From an uncultured Clostridium sp. (GTDB lineage Bacteria; Bacillota; Clostridia; Lachnospirales; Lachnospiraceae), in contig UQXF01000023.1 in assembly GCA_900544905.1 (NCBI GenBank), positions 1 to 33,265 on the forward strand: 33,265 bases of DNA. The letters run 5' to 3'. Below are positions 1 through 7,294 of the stretch, piece after piece. How positions within the stretch are numbered: the first letter of the stretch is position 1; every line of letters starts with the position of its first letter. The notes beneath the pieces were generated by a model. That model was not told the DNA's origin. It did no database searches and worked only from the letters and a program-made list of their open reading frames with translations. Position numbers and translations under genes: made by a program.

Positions 1-43
1 TGACGTCGAGTCTCGTGGGCTCGGAGATGTGTATAAGAGACAG
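1..43. other. Nextera adapter remnant (left end)
   Basis: Not genomic. Positions 25-43 read AGATGTGTATAAGAGACAG, the Tn5 mosaic end, and 10-24 read GTCTCGTGGGCTCGG, the Illumina Nextera read-2 tail. Positions 2-9 are the reverse complement of TCGACGTC, which I recall as Nextera XT index N729. Genomic sequence starts at 44. Confidence 0.98.
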
Positions 44-82
44 TACCAATACTTTTCTCTGAAAATATTTCTCCATGGCTTT

Positions 83-111
83 ATTATATACCCCCATAGG
101 GTATATTGCAA
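83..111 (-). promoter_or_regulatory. Outward promoter with CsoR/CstR-like operator
   Basis: On the minus strand a TTGCAA -35 (111-106) and a perfect TATAAT -10 (88-83) are separated by exactly 17 bp. The spacer is filled by the dyad TATACCC-TATGG-GGGTATA (105-87). A/T-flanked C and G tracts of this form are typical of CsoR/CstR-family operators (copper or persulfide sensors), and this site is very close to the B. subtilis copZA operator as I remember it. The controlled gene lies off the contig to the left. An ATG at 76-74 starts an open frame (MEKYFQRKVLV) that runs into the adapter, but it would be almost leaderless, so the true start may be further out. Confidence 0.6.
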
Positions 112-169
112 GTATTTTATAACAGAGAAGCATTTTTATCGTACAGGCGTCAAAGCTTCCTAATAACAT

Positions 170-222
170 AAAAACAGGACAGATATGTTCATATTTTTAC
201 AATATGATATCCTATCTGTCCT
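170..222 (-). terminator. Terminator after the BspA-like gene
   Basis: AGGACAGATA (176-185) pairs with TATCTGTCCT (213-222). An inner TCATAT/ATATGA stem extends the hairpin. On the minus strand it is followed by TGTTTTTATG, giving a U-rich tail. It lies about 50 nt past the stop of the 273-2276 gene. The plus-strand flank is also T-rich, so it could work in both directions. Confidence 0.7.
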
Positions 223-272
223 GAATCCTATTATTTTTCTATGCGTTTTCAGCTTAATTTAACGGCAAAGGC

Positions 273-2276
273 TCACTTCTTCACTTTTACCTTTGACCCT
301 ATTCCCTTTGCTTTTAAAATTTTCTTATAGCTGGCAAGCTTGCTCTTTGGCACCTTAATTGCTGCCTTGGAATGTATACCCTTAAATGCTTTACTTCCTA
401 CATTTTTGCTGGTCAGCTTCTTGGTCTTGATTGTCACCGTCTTTAAATTCTTACAACCATAAAATGCCTGTTTGCCAATCTTGTTTACCTTTGCCGGAAT
501 CGTAATCTTTGTTAGAGCAATACATTTATAGAAGGCTTTCGCATTAATGGTTGTCACATTTGCTCCCATGCTGACAGTCTTTAACTTGCTGCAGCCACTG
601 AAGGCACTTGTTCCGACAGTCTTTACATTCTTGCCAATGATTACTTTGGTAAGCTTCTTGTTATTCTTAAAAGCATTTGACGCAACGGAAGTCACCTTAT
701 AGCTTACACCATTAACGGTAACCACTTCCGGAATGGTTACACTTGTTACACCGCCGCTTACCGGTTTCTTGTATTGCACCGTACCATTGCTGGCAGCGGA
801 GTTTGTCACCACATAAAGCGCACCGGAAACGGTTACTGTACTTCCCTTTGCCGGCAGACCTAAAGCATCGATATCCTCCGTCTTCACAGCACCGCAGACC
901 GTACAGGTATAAGTCTTTGTACCCTTCTGGGTAACGGTAGGCTGAACTGTTACAACACCACTGTTGAAAGTATGTGCCGCCTTATCCAGCTGTTCTGTCT
1001 CGTCATTTGCACAGGTTTTCCAATGGTTTGTATCATCATGGGTGTATTCTGCACTCGGTTTATGACCCAAAGGCTCTCCAAACTTTTCCCCGCAGGTAGT
1101 ACAGAATGCACTTTCTGTACAGGTCGCAGGAGTAATATTATGTCCCAAAGGTTCCCCAAACTCCGCTTTGCAGATAGTACAATATGCACTTTCTGTACAG
1201 GTCGCAGGACTGATGTCATGCGGCTCCTTATCTAACTGCTCTGTCTCATCATTTGCACAGGTTTTCCAATGGTTCGTATCATCATGGACGTAATCTGCAC
1301 TCGGACTATGTCCCAGAGGTTCCCCAAACTCCGCTCTGCAGACAGTACAATACGCACTTTTTGTACAGGTCGCAGGACTGATACTGTGGGTAGTATGTAC
1401 ATACTGTTGGTATTCCGCTGGAACTTCTATGTCAGTATATCCGCTAATCTCTGCAGGCTGTACAAATTCATACCCACGATTACCAGGCATTATTCCGGTA
1501 ATGGTCACCTTGTCATCCTCAACCTTATACGTCACCTTTGTAACTCCCTCACCGATCTCTGCCTCCGATACATTGCAATTTTCCGGATACACTACGTTTT
1601 TAAGATAAAGACAGTTCGAAAAAACACCTGATCTGATTGATGAAACCTTACTTGGTATTGTTACGTATTCAAGTCCTGATTGAGCAAAGCATGACATTCC
1701 AATATAAGTAACACTGTTGGGTATTGTTATGCTTTTCAGTCTGTAACAGCTATTAAAAAAACTACCTCCAAGAGAGGTAATACCCTCCGGAAGTTTTACA
1801 CTTGTAAGCTGTGAGCAGAAACCAAAGCAGCCACCTCCAACAGAAGTAACACTGTCAGGTATTGTTATGCTGCTAAGACTGGAACACCCATAAAAAACAT
1901 ATTCTTTAATAGAAGTGACACTATCCGGTATTGTTATACTTGTAAGATTGGTACAGTCATAAAAAGCTCTATTATCAATAAAGGTAATTCCCTCCGAAAT
2001 TACTACACTTGTAACCCCTGTATGACCTTGAAAGCACATCTTTCCAATCGAGGTGACAGCCTTACCGTCAATCTCAGACGGAATTGTTACATCACCGCCT
2101 GCGCCGTTGTATCCTGTGAGTGTTACAGTATTACCATCCGCATTTACGGTATACGAAAATTCATCCTCTGCTGCCTCATCCGCAAAAACCGTAATCGGCG
2201 CAGCCAAAAGCCAGCTTACAAAAGCCAGAAAAAATATTGCCACTCTAAGTTTATACTCTTTTTTCTTAATTAACAT
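273..2276 (-). CDS. Secreted BspA-like leucine-rich-repeat protein
   Basis: A 667-residue protein with a signal peptide (KKKEYKLR, a hydrophobic core to about 31, AxA-type cleavage near FADEA). Residues about 65-235 hold BspA/LRR_5 repeats of the form LTSITIPDSVTSI, and residues 505-640 hold a second block. Between them (297-460) lie His/Cys modules with the repeated core ATCTESAYCTICKAEFGEP and two copies of HDDTNHWKTCANDETEQLDK. No LPXTG motif or surface-layer domain is visible; the Lys-rich C-terminus may hold it to the wall by charge. AAGGAGGA lies about 11 nt before the ATG. It follows the flavoprotein gene by 47 nt with no terminator between. Family members act in adhesion or host contact; a specific role here is not shown. 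Confidence 0.9.
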   Translation of the reverse strand: MLIKKKEYKLRVAIFFLAFVSWLLAAPITVFADEAAEDEFSYTVNADGNTVTLTGYNGAGGDVTIPSEIDGKAVTSIGKMCFQGHTGVTSVVISEGITFIDNRAFYDCTNLTSITIPDSVTSIKEYVFYGCSSLSSITIPDSVTSVGGGCFGFCSQLTSVKLPEGITSLGGSFFNSCYRLKSITIPNSVTYIGMSCFAQSGLEYVTIPSKVSSIRSGVFSNCLYLKNVVYPENCNVSEAEIGEGVTKVTYKVEDDKVTITGIMPGNRGYEFVQPAEISGYTDIEVPAEYQQYVHTTHSISPATCTKSAYCTVCRAEFGEPLGHSPSADYVHDDTNHWKTCANDETEQLDKEPHDISPATCTESAYCTICKAEFGEPLGHNITPATCTESAFCTTCGEKFGEPLGHKPSAEYTHDDTNHWKTCANDETEQLDKAAHTFNSGVVTVQPTVTQKGTKTYTCTVCGAVKTEDIDALGLPAKGSTVTVSGALYVVTNSAASNGTVQYKKPVSGGVTSVTIPEVVTVNGVSYKVTSVASNAFKNNKKLTKVIIGKNVKTVGTSAFSGCSKLKTVSMGANVTTINAKAFYKCIALTKITIPAKVNKIGKQAFYGCKNLKTVTIKTKKLTSKNVGSKAFKGIHSKAAIKVPKSKLASYKKILKAKGIGSKVKVKK
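981..1286 (-). repeat. Duplicated His/Cys module inside the BspA-like gene
   Basis: The segment 1227-1286 recurs at 981-1040 with only a few differences, both encoding HDDTNHWKTCANDETEQLDK. Three or more copies of the ATCT(E/K)SAYC..C module lie between and around them. The arrangement suggests module growth by unequal recombination. Confidence 0.8.
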
Positions 2277-2323
2277 ATTCTTCTCTTCCTCCTTTTTATG
2301 ACCATCTCTGGATAAAATAATCT

Positions 2324-3223
2324 CTACTGAAGCTTTATATACTGCTCCGCCATGGTTGCCGCATTGGCTCCATCCGACACCGCAGTCACCACCTGTCTTA
2401 ATGCCTTTGTACGGACATCCCCCGCTGCAAAAAATCCATTTGCGGAAGTCTTTCCTGTCTCATCTGCTACAATATAGCCGTTGCCGTCAAGCTCCACCAC
2501 ATCCTTTACCGCATCCGTCACCGGTATCATCCCCGCTGCAATAAAAACGCCGTCCACCGCCAGACTTCTGCCATCCTCCAGCTTCAGCTCCTGCACTCTG
2601 TCTGTACCTTTAATCTGTGCCGGCTTTGCCTCTAATACAAATTCCACATTATTCTTTTGCTTCAGTATCTCCACAGTTTTCGCCGAGCCCCGGAATTCAT
2701 TCCTTCTGTGCACCAGATAAACCTTACTGCTGCTGTCAGACAAATAAACTGCATCATCCAGCGCCGTATCTCCTCCACCGATTACAGCAGTTACTTTATT
2801 CCTGAAAAAGGCGCCGTCACAGGTGGCACAATAGGACACACCCTTTCCGGAAAATTCCTTCTCTCCCGGCACTCCCAGATGGCGGTGTATTGCCCCGGCG
2901 GCATAAATTACCGTTCTAGATTCCAGAATTTCCCCGTCCTTAAACCGTACCCGCCAAATACCGTCCACAGCTTCAAACTGTTCAGCCTCTCCGTTTTTAA
3001 ACTCCACGCCAAGCTTTTCCGCATGCTCTCTGAATTTCTGACCTAATTCATATCCGTTGATTCCCGCAAATCCAAGATAATTATCCACCAGATTACTCTC
3101 TGCAATCTGACCGCTTCCATAATATACCTTCTCTGCCACTAACACATTTAAGCCTGCTCTTTTTGCGTAAACTGCGGCGGACAGACCTGCCGGTCCGCTG
3201 CCAATCACTAACACATCTAACAT
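2324..3223 (-). CDS. trxB: Thioredoxin reductase-like FAD/NAD(P)H disulfide reductase
   Basis: A 299-residue low-molecular-weight thioredoxin reductase-type flavoprotein. The FAD motif GSGPAG is at 8-13, the redox-active CATC at 132-135, the NADPH motif GGGDTA at 149-154, the 2'-phosphate motif HRRNEFR at 172-178, and the second FAD contact AAGDV near 266-270. It would pass electrons from NADPH through FAD to a thioredoxin-like partner in the cytoplasm. No thioredoxin gene is adjacent, so the partner is unknown and a paralogous disulfide reductase role is possible. AAAGGAGGG precedes the ATG by about 8 nt. A 208-bp palindrome sits immediately upstream and may have displaced or changed its promoter. 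Confidence 0.93.
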   Translation of the reverse strand: MLDVLVIGSGPAGLSAAVYAKRAGLNVLVAEKVYYGSGQIAESNLVDNYLGFAGINGYELGQKFREHAEKLGVEFKNGEAEQFEAVDGIWRVRFKDGEILESRTVIYAAGAIHRHLGVPGEKEFSGKGVSYCATCDGAFFRNKVTAVIGGGDTALDDAVYLSDSSSKVYLVHRRNEFRGSAKTVEILKQKNNVEFVLEAKPAQIKGTDRVQELKLEDGRSLAVDGVFIAAGMIPVTDAVKDVVELDGNGYIVADETGKTSANGFFAAGDVRTKALRQVVTAVSDGANAATMAEQYIKLQ

Positions 3224-3255
3224 ATGCTCCCTCCTTTTATTCAGTATTTAGATAT

Positions 3256-3463
3256 AGGTAATTGCGAAACTCTTTATTTCAAAATGTGAGTTGTGCAAAT
3301 GTAACAAATTTATGTTTGTAGGACATTTGAGAACGTCAGTGGTTAGCGAGGTGTTTTCGAGCTTAGCACTGCTACGTTCTCAACTAAGTGCAAACGGTCC
3401 GAAAAACATATTTGTTACATTTGTACAACGCAGGCTTTCAAAAAATGAGTTTCGCAATTACCT
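3256..3463. repeat. 208-bp near-complete palindrome, MITE-like element
   Basis: The ends AGGTAATTGCGAAACTC (3256-3272) and its exact complement (3447-3463) form 17-bp terminal inverted repeats. The interior also folds back: CAAATGTAACAAAT against ATTTGTTACATTTG, and GAGAACGT..CAGTG against CACTGCTACGTTCTC. Nearly the whole element is therefore one long hairpin. Flanks carry GTATTTAGAT (3244-3253) and GTATTTAAAT (3466-3475), a possible imperfect target duplication. An open frame at 3291-3473 crosses the palindrome and is not believable as a gene. Confidence 0.75.
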
Positions 3464-3477
3464 GCGTATTTAAATAT

Positions 3478-4623
3478 TTAATACTCGTCCAGAAAATGGT
3501 GCTTTACCCCTCCCTGCTTATAGGCAATCACCGTATTTAGGTTCACATTCTCCACACTGCGGAAAATATTTTTCTCAATGACGTCACTCTTTTTACTGAG
3601 CTCCTTAATCAGCTCTTTCACCTCCGCACGCTTGGAACCCTTTTCCGTTCCCCCACAGGAAGCACAGCTCTCGGTAAACCGGCAGGCACACTGGATAAAA
3701 TGAAGCTTATTATAATCCCGCCAGTGCTTAATATCATCCTCTCTGATTAGATACATGGGACGGATTAACTCCATCCCCTCGAAATTCGTGCTGTGGAGCT
3801 TTGGCATCATGGTCTGGATTTGCCCCCCATAAAGCATTCCCATCACTATGGTCTCAATCACATCATCAAAATGATGTCCCAGCGCAATCTTATTACAGCC
3901 CAATTCCCTTGCCTTGCTGTACAGATGTCCTCTCCGCATTCTGGCACAGAGATAGCATGGGGAACCGCCAATATCATCCTTTGCCACCGTATCAAATATC
4001 TCTGACTTAAAAACCGTTATGGGAACATTTAATAGCTTTGCGTTATCCTGTATGGTCTGATAATTCAAATCATTATATCCCGGATTCATAACCAGATATA
4101 CCACGTCAAAATTCTTCTTTCCGTGCCGCTCTAATTCCTGAAACAGCTTTGCCATCAGCATGGAATCCTTACCGCCGGAAATGCAGACTGCAATCCTGTC
4201 TCCATCCTGAATCATCTCATATTCATTAATGCCTTTTACAAAAGGTCTCCAGATTTCCTTCCGGAAACGTTTCACAATACTGCGCTCCACATCCTTACAG
4301 GTAATCTCTGCTTCCTCTTCCATGCTCATCATTTTTTTCAATTTTAACCGCAGATAAGAATGGAAACCATTTTCAATACTGTATATTTCATAACCCTGTT
4401 CAGAGAAAGCCTCCGCAATTTCACCACTTGTCTGCCCAGTATAACACAACAGGTAAACAGGCTTGTCCTTCGGAACCTCCTCCCGGTGCTGTTCAAATTC
4501 CTCCCAGAAAATGTGAACGGCCCCCGGATAAGTCTCCTTCTCATATTCTTCTTTACTCCGGATATCTATGACCAGCTTATCTCTATTATCTTCCTCTAAT
4601 TCTTCTATTGTTTTCTGAATCAT
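3478..4623 (-). CDS. Rhodanese / PP-loop (TtcA-like) sulfurtransferase fusion
   Basis: A 381-residue two-domain protein. Residues 1-95 form a rhodanese domain with the persulfide Cys60 in LLCYTGQT. Residues 110-381 form an N-type PP-loop ATPase with SGGKDS at 149-154, PCYLC (C223, C226) and GHHFDD (249-254). A second Cys cluster (C312, C314, C320, C323) lies near the C-terminus. The layout resembles TtcA-type tRNA thiolases, which bind a [4Fe-4S] cluster, with a built-in sulfur donor. The likely reaction is ATP-dependent tRNA thiolation in the cytoplasm; position and substrate cannot be read from sequence. It follows tcdA by 19 nt and probably shares its promoter. Confidence 0.85.
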   Translation of the reverse strand: MIQKTIEELEEDNRDKLVIDIRSKEEYEKETYPGAVHIFWEEFEQHREEVPKDKPVYLLCYTGQTSGEIAEAFSEQGYEIYSIENGFHSYLRLKLKKMMSMEEEAEITCKDVERSIVKRFRKEIWRPFVKGINEYEMIQDGDRIAVCISGGKDSMLMAKLFQELERHGKKNFDVVYLVMNPGYNDLNYQTIQDNAKLLNVPITVFKSEIFDTVAKDDIGGSPCYLCARMRRGHLYSKARELGCNKIALGHHFDDVIETIVMGMLYGGQIQTMMPKLHSTNFEGMELIRPMYLIREDDIKHWRDYNKLHFIQCACRFTESCASCGGTEKGSKRAEVKELIKELSKKSDVIEKNIFRSVENVNLNTVIAYKQGGVKHHFLDEY

Positions 4624-4642
4624 TCCTATTCCTTTCCCACAA

Positions 4643-5398
4643 TTACCTGACTGCCAAATCCTTAATCACTTCCGAGGCAATAATCAATCCCACCACCGAT
4701 GGTACAAATGCAACAGAACCCGGAATTGCTCTTCTTTCCGTACATTTATGCTCCGCTCCCGGCGGACAGATACAGTTTGTCCGGCAGCTGGCTTCCATGT
4801 CCTCTGCCGGGTGAATTGGTTTTTCTTTGGAGTAAACCACTTTCAGCTTTTCCACTCCACGTTTCTTTAATTCCCTCCGCATAACCTTTGCAAGGGGACA
4901 GACAGAGGTTTCATAGATATCCGCCACCTCAAACTCTGCTGGATTCAACTTATTACCGGCACCCATACTGCTAATCACCGGCACACCCTTTTCCCGGGCT
5001 TCCACTACAAGCTGAAGCTTTGCAGTCACTGTATCTACCGCATCCACAACATAGTCATATTGTGTGAAATCAAATTCATCTTTATTCTCCGGCAGGTAAA
5101 AGCATTTATTTGTCTCCACCTTACAGTCCGGATTGATTTCCAGAATACGCTCCTTCATCACATCCACTTTATATCTGCCTACCGTCTTCCTGGTGGCTAT
5201 AATCTGGCGGTTCAGGTTCGTCAGACAGACCTTGTCATCATCAATCAAATCAATAGCACCCACACCGCTCCGGACCAATGCCTCCACTGCATAGCCTCCA
5301 ACACCGCCCACACCAAATACCGCCACTCTGGATTTTTCCAAACGTTCCATGGCTTCTTTTCCAAACAGTAACTCGGTTCTTGAAAATTGGTTTAACAT
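4643..5398 (-). CDS. tcdA: tRNA threonylcarbamoyladenosine dehydratase (TcdA/CsdL)
   Basis: A 251-residue ThiF/E1-like enzyme. The N-terminus FSRTELLFGKEAMERL is typical of TcdA. The nucleotide motif GVGGVGG follows near 29-35, and LTNLNRQ lies near 60. Cysteines sit in the SVCPLAKVMRRELKKRG and CICPPGAEHKC regions. TcdA uses ATP to cyclise t6A37 of tRNA to ct6A. GAGGAG lies 9 nt before the ATG. It heads a two-gene tRNA-modification unit with the downstream sulfurtransferase. A candidate promoter lies at 5479-5507. Confidence 0.92.
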   Translation of the reverse strand: MLNQFSRTELLFGKEAMERLEKSRVAVFGVGGVGGYAVEALVRSGVGAIDLIDDDKVCLTNLNRQIIATRKTVGRYKVDVMKERILEINPDCKVETNKCFYLPENKDEFDFTQYDYVVDAVDTVTAKLQLVVEAREKGVPVISSMGAGNKLNPAEFEVADIYETSVCPLAKVMRRELKKRGVEKLKVVYSKEKPIHPAEDMEASCRTNCICPPGAEHKCTERRAIPGSVAFVPSVVGLIIASEVIKDLAVR

Positions 5399-5478
5399 TT
5401 TATTACTCCTCGGTTCTTTTTATTTACTAGAGTGAATTCATCGCAAACCTTCTAAAATACTAGATTTCAGCACAAATA

Positions 5479-5507
5479 ATCATACAATAAAACCCTAATG
5501 AGTGCAA
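5479..5507 (-). promoter_or_regulatory. Candidate promoter for tcdA
   Basis: On the minus strand TTGCAC (5507-5502), a 17-bp spacer and TATGAT (5484-5479) lie about 80 nt before the tcdA start. The -35 match is weak (3 of 6); the -10 is good. Confidence 0.45.
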
Positions 5508-5518
5508 TTACCTATTCA

Positions 5519-7009
5519 TTAAAGTTTAGAAAGGATATACACCGTACTCTTATATGCTCCCTGCTTAGTCAACACACCATCCCTTGCCATCTCACTCAAA
5601 ATATCTCTTGCCCTACGTTGCTTTACTAAAAGCATCTCACCCGCTTCCTTTGAAGTAATTTTCCCATATTTTTCAATATATTCCAGCACCTTTTTCTTTT
5701 GCTCCATAACTTTTTTATCGGCACTTTTTGCTATTTTATCGGCACTTTTTACTGTTTTATCGGCACTTTTTGCTGTTTTATCGGCACTTTTTACTGTTTT
5801 ATCGGCATTCTGAATCATTCCCTTATCAAAAGAATATGCTTCATCAAGCGGTACAATAATCTTAAACACATCCCCCTCTACAAATTCCGGCTCCTGACCA
5901 GAATAAAATTTACTGTATTTAAATAAGTTTCTCACACCAGAACCAAGCCTATCCGCTCTACCAATATGTCTAAAAAATGACGCAATAATCGGATTTTTGG
6001 GATTAGGTTCTAAATTACTTGGAGTTATAATACCTTGTCTTACTGCTCGATTCGCATTTTCCACATACATCTTATCGTGTTCAATTACAAATTTAGCTGT
6101 GTAAGAATTTGAAAACTCTCTATGCATTAACGTATTTCCAAGCATTTCTCTAGCCAAAATATTTCTTAAACTAACTCTATTCGTATCCTCCAAAAAGAAC
6201 TTGTCCGGCAAATGCTTCTTTGCAAACTCCATTAACTGTTCATAGCTCTCAATTAAATTGGTCTTTACAATTTCCCGATCATCATACCTATCCATATTGA
6301 CCTTTCTTACAAGTGCATCTGTCTCGTAAGTTGGACAAACATTCAAAATCACATCATCTTTTCCAAAAAGCATAATTGCCGCCAGATTATATCCCTTTTC
6401 TCCTGTAACCATGTCCATTCCATATAGACCAGCACTCTTTAAAATCTCCTTTTCTCCCATATCCGCCCACGGATGACTTCCACCTGCATGATTTACCGCC
6501 ATCTGCCGGATTCTTGGTAATAAATCCAATCGCAAATCCGCCTCAGTAACATAAGGATATATTCTCTTTTCCGTAAAAATGTTCTGCTTACGGATATACA
6601 TTGCTGCAATCTGACTGGTAGCAGTTACCTTCACATCTGCATCATCTACACGGTCATAAATTATTTTCTTATAGCTGTGAACCTCTGCACTCGGCGGAAT
6701 ATGCACATGAATTATTGTTTTGTCCCCATATTCAAGAACCTCCGGCGAAAGATAAATTGTTGGTGTAAACAAGGACGGATTACTAATAACAGCAATAAAA
6801 TTCTTAATCATATCAGATGTAGCTTTCTTCGGCACTCCAACTACAGTTCCATCATCCTGCACCCCCATGAATATATCGCCTCCGAAACGATTTAAAAAAG
6901 AACACACGCTCTCATAAGTATCATGTTCAATTCCATTACCGCAGCGTTTAAATTCAATTGCTACAGTTTCTCCTATATCTAAGATTGATTTCATTGTATT
7001 GATGTCCAT
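5519..7009 (-). CDS. AlbA-domain ATP-binding regulator with heptad-repeat linker and winged helix
   Basis: The open frame starts at 7030, but the ATG at 7009 has AGAGGAG 9 nt upstream and is the better start (496 residues). The N-terminus matches the AlbA_2/Schlafen-like fold (ETVAIEFKR, then FLNRFGGDIFMGVQDDGTVVGV). A GHKL-like ATP-binding region follows, with NTLMHREFS and a late RADRLGSGVRNLF. Five copies of a seven-residue (S/N)ADK repeat then form a linker, and a C-terminal winged helix (ITSKEAGEMLLV) ends the protein. Such proteins are usually called transcriptional regulators of unknown target. The upstream region has TATAAT (7081-7076) and the dyad CACAAT..ATTGTG (7113-7133), which could be its own operator. 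It stands alone between unrelated genes. Confidence 0.85.
   Translation of the reverse strand: MDINTMKSILDIGETVAIEFKRCGNGIEHDTYESVCSFLNRFGGDIFMGVQDDGTVVGVPKKATSDMIKNFIAVISNPSLFTPTIYLSPEVLEYGDKTIIHVHIPPSAEVHSYKKIIYDRVDDADVKVTATSQIAAMYIRKQNIFTEKRIYPYVTEADLRLDLLPRIRQMAVNHAGGSHPWADMGEKEILKSAGLYGMDMVTGEKGYNLAAIMLFGKDDVILNVCPTYETDALVRKVNMDRYDDREIVKTNLIESYEQLMEFAKKHLPDKFFLEDTNRVSLRNILAREMLGNTLMHREFSNSYTAKFVIEHDKMYVENANRAVRQGIITPSNLEPNPKNPIIASFFRHIGRADRLGSGVRNLFKYSKFYSGQEPEFVEGDVFKIIVPLDEAYSFDKGMIQNADKTVKSADKTAKSADKTVKSADKIAKSADKKVMEQKKKVLEYIEKYGKITSKEAGEMLLVKQRRARDILSEMARDGVLTKQGAYKSTVYILSKL
5714..5809 (-). repeat. 21-bp in-frame tandem repeat
   Basis: About 4.6 copies of a 21-bp unit encode (S/N)ADKTVK, SADKTAK, SADKTVK, SADKIAK and SADK. 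The unit length keeps the frame, so copy-number change would only alter linker length between the ATP-binding part and the winged helix. Confidence 0.92.
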
Positions 7010-7184
7010 TTGTTCACACTCCTCTTCCATCCACCTAAACCCTCTATATCTATACTTTCTCTTTGAATTACTCCAATTATACAGTTCTATAAAATAATTT
7101 ATGTAATTTTTTCACAATAATTCAGTAATTGTGTTAATTATATACCATCATAGAGAGATTGAACATAAGAAATCAAAATTTAAA

Positions 7185-7240
7185 ACAGAAAAAAAGAACA
7201 CATAAAGGGACTCTGTTCATTATAATCAGAGCCCCCTTTA
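7185..7240 (-). terminator. Terminator after the O-acetylhomoserine sulfhydrylase gene
   Basis: AAAGGGACTCTG (7204-7215) pairs with CAGAGCCCCCTTT (7227-7239) around a short A/T loop. On the minus strand a run of seven T (7195-7189) follows after a few bases. It lies about 55 nt past the stop at 7295. Confidence 0.75.
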
Positions 7241-7294
7241 ACATGCGATATATTCACTTTCACACATATACATATTATCAGCTTATTAAAATTA

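Noticed and set aside
3291..3473. 60-codon plus-strand open frame
   Set aside because: It lies across the arms and loop of the 208-bp palindrome and has no coding character.
5448..5463. Fourth Rrf2-type site (CTAGTATTTTAGAAGG) before tcdA
   Set aside because: It shares only CTAGTA and the final GG with the other sites, and its dyad is poor.
5500..5513. GAGTGCAATTACCT as a second end of the 3256-3463 palindrome
   Set aside because: It matches only GAGT plus GCAATTACCT with a 3-bp gap, has no partner arm, and could be chance.
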